A stretch of 6,377 bases of DNA. It comes from Gammaproteobacteria bacterium. GTDB taxonomy: Bacteria > Pseudomonadota > Gammaproteobacteria > S012-40. The DNA is taken from contig JAOTSL010000194.1 of the NCBI GenBank assembly GCA_029864945.1, positions 1 to 6,377 on the forward strand. Direction: 5' to 3'. The notes beneath the pieces were generated by a model, which saw nothing but the letters and a program-made list of their open reading frames with translations, searched no databases and was not told the origin of the DNA. This document shows, one piece after another, positions 1 to 4,344 of this stretch (within the stretch, counting starts at the first letter, position 1; every line of letters starts with the position of its first letter). The translations under genes were made by a program, and so were the position numbers.

Positions 1-1
1 T

Positions 2-922
2 GATGCCACTAATGAAGATGAGTTACTTAGACATGCCGAGACAGCACTTAAAACAGTAAAAGAATCAAGAAGTAGTGCTTATCATTTTTACAATAAAAAT
101 CAAAAGATAAATGATGTTCGGAAACATGAGCATATTGAAACGGATTTGCGCAGGGCTATTGATGAGGAGCAATTTGTTGTTTACTACCAGCCTCAAATTA
201 ATGCGTTAACTAATAGTCTGGTTGGAGTGGAGGGGCTGTTACGATGGCAGCATCCCGAGCGAGGGCTTGTTCCCCCGCTGGACTTTATTCCAATGTTAGA
301 AGAAACAGGTCTTATAGCAGAAGTTGAAAGATGGGCTATCAACAAGATGTGCCAGGACTCGCTTGTACTTCAGTTGCTGTCCACAACACCGATTAAAATT
401 GGTATTAATATTTCAGGACTTCATTTTCGAAAACAAAATTTTTTACCAATGATTAAACAGGTACTACTTAAAGAAAATATTTCAGCTACAAATATTAATA
501 TTGAAATTACAGAAAGTGTTTTATTGGGTAATGATCAGGCAATAGTTGCAAAGTTGAATGGTTTGTCTGAGCTAGGCGTAAGTTTGTCGTTAGATGATTT
601 CGGAACAGGTTATTCGTCGCTGAATTACATCATAAATTACCCAATTGATGTCATCAAAATTGACCGAAGTTTCGTTAAAGATATCGAAGACGGAACAAAA
701 GCGGCGGCTATTGTTAAAACTATTATTAATATGGCGGTTAATCTTGATATGAGTGTAGTTGCTGAAGGTGTTGAAACCCCGGAGCAACTAACATATCTAC
801 AGGATAATGGTTGTCAGATTATTCAAGGCTTTCTATTTAGCAAACCACAGCCATTTTATGAGTTAAAAGAATGGTTTCTGAATTCAAATCTGTCAAATGT
901 TGTCACTGGAAAGTCTTCATAA
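2..922 (+). CDS. GGDEF-EAL domain protein, 5'-truncated; c-di-GMP phosphodiesterase
   Basis: The frame is open from the left edge, so the gene begins outside the window; 306 residues are visible. Residues 1 to about 40 match the end of a GGDEF domain (HAETALKTVKESR resembles the ADxALYxAKxxGR tail). The TTG at 146 is internal, not a start. Residues about 49-295 form a complete EAL domain, which hydrolyses cyclic di-GMP to pGpG. Catalytic and metal-binding positions look intact: E77 in an EGL variant of the EAL motif, N136 in NIS, E168 in EITES, D198-D199 in DDFGTGYSSL, K219 in KIDRSF, E255 in AEGVE and Q275 in QGF. The loop-6 DFGTGYSS segment is also kept, which in this family goes with activity. 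The phosphodiesterase is therefore probably active; whether the GGDEF half makes c-di-GMP cannot be judged because its signature lies upstream. Any N-terminal sensor is also missing. The protein ends at TAA 920-922. Confidence 0.95.
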   Translation, partial: DATNEDELLRHAETALKTVKESRSSAYHFYNKNQKINDVRKHEHIETDLRRAIDEEQFVVYYQPQINALTNSLVGVEGLLRWQHPERGLVPPLDFIPMLEETGLIAEVERWAINKMCQDSLVLQLLSTTPIKIGINISGLHFRKQNFLPMIKQVLLKENISATNINIEITESVLLGNDQAIVAKLNGLSELGVSLSLDDFGTGYSSLNYIINYPIDVIKIDRSFVKDIEDGTKAAAIVKTIINMAVNLDMSVVAEGVETPEQLTYLQDNGCQIIQGFLFSKPQPFYELKEWFLNSNLSNVVTGKSS

Positions 923-1027
923 ACATTTCTGCTCACCATCACATAGCTATTTTATAACGTTTATTACTTGAATTTCTGTTTGTTTCATACTCAAATGTTG
1001 TTTTTAAGTACGTACGTGGCGCTAATT

Positions 1028-1057
1028 TTGCTGTTTTTTATATCAATTGCGTATTTT
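1028..1057 (+). promoter_or_regulatory. Possible sigma70-type promoter for the TPR gene
   Basis: A TTGCTG box at 1028-1033 and a TATTTT box at 1052-1057 are separated by 18 bases, about 35 bases ahead of the ATG at 1092. The surrounding 923-1091 gap is T-rich and has no clear terminator for the upstream EAL gene. AT-rich DNA gives such matches easily, so this is only a candidate. Confidence 0.3.
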
Positions 1058-1091
1058 ATCTCTATTTCCAGATAAAAAGGAGGCTTTGGAT

Positions 1092-1553
1092 ATGGAAGAC
1101 ACAATCGGCTTTGATCAGCATAATTTAAATAACCATGGTTCGAATACACAAGGCTCGAGTAAGCAGGGCTCAAATATACAGGAATCACTCGAAAGTTTAT
1201 TTGCGAAAGCGGTACGGCATCATCGCTATGGTGAATTGTCAAAGGCAGAAATGAAATATAAGGCTATATTGGCCAGAGAGCCTAATCATATTGCTGCGAT
1301 GAATCATTACGGTGTTCTTTCGTATCAACTGGATGATTTCCCGCTTGCCGAGCAGATGTTTGAGCAAGCCTATTCAATGGTTTCTTTTGATGAGAAGTTA
1401 TCTGTCAATCTAGTCAGTTGCAAACTTAAACTCGACAAACCGGTTGAAGCATTGTCAATTGTTCAAGTTATTCTGGCAAACAACCCAGATAGCGAAATTG
1501 GAAATAAATTAATTTCTAAAGTGCAAGTACCAGAGCTCGATTGCGTGGATTAA
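1092..1553 (+). CDS. Small tetratricopeptide repeat (TPR) protein
   Basis: This encodes a 153-residue soluble protein with no signal peptide or membrane segment. I chose the ATG at 1092 because AAGGAGG at 1077-1083 sits 8 bases upstream; the in-frame TTG at 1047 has no such site. Residues about 16-30 are three GSxxQ pentapeptides, a low-complexity linker. From about residue 34 on come roughly three TPR units: ESLFAKAVRHHRYGELSKAE, then AMNHYGVLSYQLDDFPLAEQ, then a weaker one around LVSCKLKLDKPVEALSIV. The spacing of A, Y, G, A and P residues fits 34-residue TPR helix pairs, which act as protein-binding scaffolds. Such repeats often precede a transferase domain in larger proteins, but this protein simply stops at TAA, so it is either a stand-alone adaptor or a shortened relative. 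Its partner and pathway are not evident. It stands alone between the EAL gene and a gene-poor gap. Confidence 0.85.
   Translation: MEDTIGFDQHNLNNHGSNTQGSSKQGSNIQESLESLFAKAVRHHRYGELSKAEMKYKAILAREPNHIAAMNHYGVLSYQLDDFPLAEQMFEQAYSMVSFDEKLSVNLVSCKLKLDKPVEALSIVQVILANNPDSEIGNKLISKVQVPELDCVD
1137..1181 (+). repeat. Three tandem 15-bp units encoding GSxxQ
   Basis: Three consecutive 15-base units at 1137-1151, 1152-1166 and 1167-1181 encode GSNTQ, GSSKQ and GSNIQ. The first two bases of the Gly codon, the Ser codon and the Gln codon are shared, while the middle codons vary. This fits a short in-frame tandem duplication that has since diverged, forming a polar flexible linker ahead of the TPR units. 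Confidence 0.7.
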
Positions 1554-1783
1554 AAAAAATCATATTGAGATATAAAGTATTCTGAGCGTAAAGCATCAAT
1601 GCGGGCACGGCGGTATTGCATAGTCTCGCCAATGTCAGTTGCTAAATGCAATAATCACCGAGAAAAAAGTAATGTGTGTTTATTGGGAATGGCGTCAAGA
1701 CTAATGCGTGTTTCCATACCTTATGAAATATTGGGCGCATCCACTTCTAATGAAGTCTCTTTTTCAGTGTATGCCTGTGGATA
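1550..1783 (-). pseudogene. Possible decayed minus-strand reading frame, family unknown
   Basis: Read on the minus strand, 1783 down to 1550 keeps one frame with protein-like composition broken by a TAA and a TGA. It ends in a TAA that overlaps the stop codon of the TPR gene. The last uninterrupted piece (ATG at 1619-1621) reads MQYRRARIDALRSEYFISQY and resembles a charged amphipathic helix. The middle piece begins GMETRISLDAIPNKH. I do not recognise the family. Two or three stops in 78 codons of AT-rich DNA is no better than somewhat below chance, so this may simply be non-coding. The opposite-strand 62-residue frame at 1599-1787 has a cysteine-rich, unlikely composition and no ribosome binding site. 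Confidence 0.2.
1614..1653. repeat. 8-bp perfect inverted repeat with 24-base spacer
   Basis: TATTGCAT at 1614-1621 is the exact reverse complement of ATGCAATA at 1646-1653. A further CGG (1611-1613) and CCG (1658-1660) could pair around a 4-base bulge. The spacer is too long and there is no T-run, so a terminator is unlikely. It could be an operator-like site or chance. Confidence 0.4.
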
Positions 1784-1860
1784 TTAAATTTAAACACTTA
1801 CTAAGCTGAATTACGGAAAAATGATAAATGTGTCATAAACTCCAGTTTTATCTTTACTGG

Positions 1861-1947
1861 GAGGTTGTCGGACTTAACCGTTTGAAGCGAAAATTCTGAT
1901 CGATATCCATGAGTTTGCAGCCAAACAGTGTTAAGTCCGACAGCCTC
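1861..1947. mobile_element. MITE-like element with 18-bp terminal inverted repeats
   Basis: The ends GAGGTTGTCGGACTTAAC (1861-1878) and GTTAAGTCCGACAGCCTC (1930-1947) are inverted copies matching at 17 of 18 positions. The similarity continues outward, giving 24 of 27 matches between 1852-1878 and 1930-1956. The 51-base interior has no coding capacity. Termini starting GAGGCTGTC are common among IS5-type elements, and the flanks CTGG (1857-1860) and CTAG (1948-1951) resemble a 4-base target duplication of the YTAR kind with one change. I infer a non-autonomous insertion, mobilised by a transposase elsewhere. The pairing that continues beyond the putative duplication leaves the exact borders uncertain. 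It could also be an IS-end remnant or a long transcribed hairpin. It lies about 80-160 bases upstream of the DUF1538 operon. Confidence 0.55.
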
Positions 1948-1969
1948 CTAGCAAAGCTTCTAGATTAGG

Positions 1970-2024
1970 TTACAGTCAATAAAGTGATAGGCTAGTTTGT
2001 GGTTGGTATTTAAGCATTTAAAAT
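1970..2024 (+). promoter_or_regulatory. Candidate promoter region of the DUF1538-PII-CBS operon
   Basis: Two overlapping candidates are visible. One is TTACAG (1970-1975), 17 bases, TAGTTT (1993-1998). The other is TTGTGG (1997-2002), 16 bases, TAAAAT (2019-2024), which would place the transcript start near 2031, inside the ATG-based reading frame. Neither is a strong consensus match. No clear operator or riboswitch-like fold is seen between the MITE-like element and the operon. Confidence 0.3.
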
Positions 2025-2783
2025 ATGGGGGAAGGGACCGTAATTTCATTGAATTCCGCATTTTTACAATTTCTTAAATCTGTTGCTAATAGTTTCAGAG
2101 ATCTCCTGCCTATTATTATCGTTATTGCATTTTTTCAGATCTTCATCATTCAGTCTCCCATTCCTAATATCAATGACATTCTAATAGGTACACTGCTGGT
2201 CGCCATTGGGCTCGCATTATTTATACGCGGCCTGGAGATGGGATTGTTTCCTATCGGGGAAACTATGGCATTTTCGCTGGCGAAAAAAGGTAGTATCTTC
2301 TGGTTATTTGCATTCGCGTTTGCACTGGGGTTTGGTACGACCATAGCCGAACCTGCGTTAATTGCGGTTGCAGGTGAAGCCGCAAATGTAGCTGCAAACG
2401 GCGGCATGATCGAAAATACAGAAACTGCAAAATCAGGCTACGCAACAGGACTTCGTATTACCGTCGCACTTTCTGTAGGTCTTGCGATTGTGCTTGGTGT
2501 GTTGAGAATATTAAAAGGATGGCCTATACATTACATGATTATTGGAGGTTATGTTGCTGTTGTACTAATGACCATGATAGCACCCAAAGAAATAATCGGT
2601 ATAGCTTATGATTCAGGTGGGGTGACCACATCAACGATTACCGTTCCACTTGTAACTGCCTTGGGCATTGGTTTGGCGTCAAGTATTAAAGGTAGAAACC
2701 CCATGATAGATGGTTTTGGTTTGATTGCGTTTGCCTCTTTGACGCCAATGATATTTGTTATGGTTTATGGGTTGATTATTTAA
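2025..2783 (+). CDS. umpA: DUF1538 membrane protein, UmpA-like antiporter subunit
   Basis: This 252-residue hydrophobic protein has about six or seven membrane segments, near residues 27-43, 52-70, 92-117, 146-163, 169-186, 204-221 and 231-252. DUF1538 hallmarks are TTIAEP (105-110), AYDSGGVTTST (194-204) and GRNPMIDGFGLIAFASL (223-239). The broken, polar intramembrane motifs suggest an ion path. From memory, a DUF1538 gene pair from a Halomonas was reported as a two-component Na+(Li+,K+)/H+ antiporter named UmpA/UmpB; the function here is by homology. The start is uncertain: ATG 2025 has no ribosome binding site, whereas TTG 2049 follows GGGGGAAGGGA (2027-2037) and aligns with the start of the next gene's product, giving 244 residues. 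A 14-residue loop rich in N, E and T after the AEP motif has no counterpart in the partner. The stop overlaps the next start by one base (TAATG), so the two subunits are probably made by coupled translation. Confidence 0.88.
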   Translation: MGEGTVISLNSAFLQFLKSVANSFRDLLPIIIVIAFFQIFIIQSPIPNINDILIGTLLVAIGLALFIRGLEMGLFPIGETMAFSLAKKGSIFWLFAFAFALGFGTTIAEPALIAVAGEAANVAANGGMIENTETAKSGYATGLRITVALSVGLAIVLGVLRILKGWPIHYMIIGGYVAVVLMTMIAPKEIIGIAYDSGGVTTSTITVPLVTALGIGLASSIKGRNPMIDGFGLIAFASLTPMIFVMVYGLII

Positions 2784-3550
2784 TGGGATTGCTTAGTGAT
2801 TTATTTTTCACCTTTTTATCGACAATTAAAGATGTGCTTCCCATTGCATTGATTATTTTTGGTTTTCAACTATTTGTCATAAAAAAAAGAATACCCCAAA
2901 CTAAAAAAGTTATCGTTGGATTTATTTATGTCATTATTGGGTTAGCCTTCTTTTTAGTGGGTTTGGAAAAAGCGCTTTTCCCTCTGGGAAAGATAATGGC
3001 ATCACAACTAACAGATCCAGAATTTATATCAGGAGGAATCAAAACGGCGACTGATGTTATTCAATGGCAGGAATATATATGGGTTTATTTATTTGCGTTT
3101 ATGATTGGTTTTAGCACCACAATTGCTGAGCCATCGTTAATTGCGGTTGCCATGAAAGCTCAGGAAGTTTCTGGTGGTGCGATTGGCGTGCGAGGTTTAC
3201 GAATAGCGGTAGGCCTTGGTGTTGCTATCGGGATTTCACTTGGTACATACAGGATAGTAAGCGGTACCCCCCTGCATTACTATATTATTGTGGGTTATGT
3301 TTTTGTTGTAATTCAAACTTTTTTCGCACCAAAGATGATTGTGGCACTTGCCTATGATTCTGGCGGTGTTACCACATCTACAGTTACTGTTCCTTTGGTT
3401 ACAGCACTTGGACTTGGATTGGCCAATACTATTCCTGGTCGTAATCCAATGATTGATGGCTTTGGCTTAATCGCTTTTGCCAGTTTATTTCCGATAATTA
3501 CCGTCATGGCATATGCTCAGTTGTCTGAATGGCGGGCAGGAAAAAAATGA
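2783..3550 (+). CDS. umpB: DUF1538 membrane protein, UmpB-like antiporter subunit
   Basis: The product is 255 residues and clearly paralogous to the upstream protein. It shares TTIAEP (112-117), AYDSGGVTTST (190-200) and GRNPMIDGFGLIAFASL (219-235) nearly word for word, so the pair arose by duplication and kept its core under strong constraint. About six or seven membrane segments are visible, around residues 17-33, 43-60, 100-123, 140-156, 166-183, 200-215 and 226-243. The C-terminus ends in a short basic tail, RAGKK. Compared with UmpA it has an extra stretch of about 20 residues (77-98) before the AEP segment and a shorter loop after it, so the two subunits differ in complementary loops. 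The ATG lies in TAATG with the upstream stop and has no strong ribosome binding site, pointing to translational coupling and a one-to-one complex. The proposed role is subunit two of a monovalent cation/proton antiporter in the cytoplasmic membrane; substrate and direction are not shown by the sequence. Confidence 0.88.
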   Translation: MGLLSDLFFTFLSTIKDVLPIALIIFGFQLFVIKKRIPQTKKVIVGFIYVIIGLAFFLVGLEKALFPLGKIMASQLTDPEFISGGIKTATDVIQWQEYIWVYLFAFMIGFSTTIAEPSLIAVAMKAQEVSGGAIGVRGLRIAVGLGVAIGISLGTYRIVSGTPLHYYIIVGYVFVVIQTFFAPKMIVALAYDSGGVTTSTVTVPLVTALGLGLANTIPGRNPMIDGFGLIAFASLFPIITVMAYAQLSEWRAGKK

Positions 3551-3576
3551 AAACTAAAAATTAACAGGAGGCTCGT

Positions 3577-3927
3577 ATGCATTTTAAACTAATTATAGCT
3601 TTTGTCGACGATGATAAAACAGATGCCGTGATGGATGCGGCGCGTAAAAAAGGTGCAACCGGCGCGACGGTTATAAATCATGCCCGAGGAGAAGGATTAA
3701 AACCGTCTAAAACGTTTCTTGGTTTATCGTTAGAAACACAAAGAGATGTTTTACTGTTTCTTGTAGAAGAGCATTTAAGTCGCGCAATACTCGAAACAAT
3801 TGAACAAGTAGCAGAGCTAGATGAAGAGTCAGGTGCTGGAATTGCATTTCAAATTAATGTTGAGGATGCAGTTGGTATATCACATCAGGTGCAGCAGTTA
3901 TCTCGAATTGTGGAGGATCAATTATGA
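3577..3927 (+). CDS. Divergent PII-like signalling protein
   Basis: This 116-residue cytosolic protein has the PII ferredoxin-like pattern: a first strand KLIIAFV (4-10), a helix to about 24, GATGATVIN (26-34), a loop opening with ARGEG (36-40), then strand VLLFLVEE, a second helix and a closing strand IAFQINV. Proteins of this superfamily form trimers, bind nucleotides and effectors between subunits, and control transporters or enzymes through a flexible T-loop. The T-loop region (about 36-55) is short, lacks the YRGAEY signature and has no tyrosine for uridylylation. The B-loop region reads ESGAGIAFQ where classical PII has GDGKIF, so the usual ATP-contacting lysine is absent. It is therefore not GlnB or GlnK; the ligand is unknown. 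AGGAGG at 3566-3571 lies 5 bases ahead of the ATG, the strongest ribosome binding site in the operon, suggesting higher output than the membrane subunits. The 3' end overlaps the CBS gene by 4 bases. I infer that it gates the DUF1538 pair. Confidence 0.88.
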   Translation: MHFKLIIAFVDDDKTDAVMDAARKKGATGATVINHARGEGLKPSKTFLGLSLETQRDVLLFLVEEHLSRAILETIEQVAELDEESGAGIAFQINVEDAVGISHQVQQLSRIVEDQL

Positions 3928-4340
3928 ATGACAAAACTGGAATTTGTATTAGAGATGTCATGAAAACTGATTTTGATTTGATTGATGGAATGGACTTGGT
4001 GATTGATGCCATAAAGAAAATGAAATATGTTGAAAATAAGTGCTTAATTGTTAACAAACGTCATGATACTGATGAATATGGTATGTTGCTGTTGTCTGAT
4101 ATAGCCCGAAAAGTGCTGGCGGTTGATCTATCGCCAGAGCGTGTTAATGTTTACGAAATTATGGCAAAGCCTGTGCTTTCTGTTGATCCTAATATGAATA
4201 TACGTTACTGCGCTCGATTATTTGATCGATTCGATTTATCGCGAGCACCAGTTGTAGAAAATCAAAAAGTAATCGGTGTTGTGAGTTTTACTGATCTGGT
4301 TATGAACGGCTTTTTTCGAGATATTAATTTCTCGAAATAA
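3924..4340 (+). CDS. Twin CBS-domain protein
   Basis: The product is 138 residues, essentially only a CBS pair (Bateman module). CBS1 spans about 7-65 (IRDVMKTDFDLI to GMLLLSDIARKVL) and CBS2 about 76-130 (VYEIMAKPVLSVDPNM to GVVSFTDLVMNGF). The acidic residues that usually contact ribose in adenine-nucleotide ligands are present at D59 (LLSDI) and D124 (SFTDL). There is no catalytic or DNA-binding domain, so it should act as a regulatory subunit that senses AMP, ATP or a related molecule. GGAGG at 3912-3916 is 7 bases ahead of the ATG. The start overlaps the PII stop as ATGA, so synthesis is coupled to the PII-like protein and the two may work on the same target, most simply the DUF1538 transporter. 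That partnership is inferred from gene order only. Confidence 0.9.
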   Translation: MNDKTGICIRDVMKTDFDLIDGMDLVIDAIKKMKYVENKCLIVNKRHDTDEYGMLLLSDIARKVLAVDLSPERVNVYEIMAKPVLSVDPNMNIRYCARLFDRFDLSRAPVVENQKVIGVVSFTDLVMNGFFRDINFSK

Positions 4341-4344
4341 TATT

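Larger units (their letters stand above)
1554..2024. other. 471-base gap without an intact gene
   Basis: No convincing intact coding sequence lies between the TPR gene and the DUF1538 operon. The stretch holds an interrupted minus-strand frame (1550-1783), an 8-bp inverted repeat (1614-1653), a MITE-like element (1861-1947) and, at its right end, candidate promoter boxes for the operon. The mixture suggests a degraded region that has taken insertions. Confidence 0.6.

Noticed and set aside
590..787. Minus-strand 65-residue frame opposite the EAL domain
   Set aside because: It overlaps the conserved DDFGTGYSS to AEGVE catalytic segment of a well-supported gene and has no protein-family resemblance.
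1010..1017. ACGTACGT palindrome ahead of the TPR gene
   Set aside because: It is a short simple palindrome with no second copy nearby and no recognised regulator.
991..1242. Minus-strand 83-residue frame over the TPR gene start
   Set aside because: It overlaps the ribosome binding site and repeats of the TPR gene and shows no recognisable domain.
1599..1787. 62-residue plus-strand reading frame in the gap
   Set aside because: There is no ribosome binding site, the composition is cysteine-rich and unlike a normal protein, and no family is recognised. It shares the frame of the TPR gene only by chance, with two stops between.
1859..1949. Inverted repeat read as a rho-independent terminator
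   Set aside because: The loop is about 51 bases and no T-run follows either arm; the MITE-like reading fits better.
2150..2445. Minus-strand frames opposite umpA
   Set aside because: These are low-complexity A/N/P- and R/L/Q-rich shadows of the umpA membrane codons, with no start signals.
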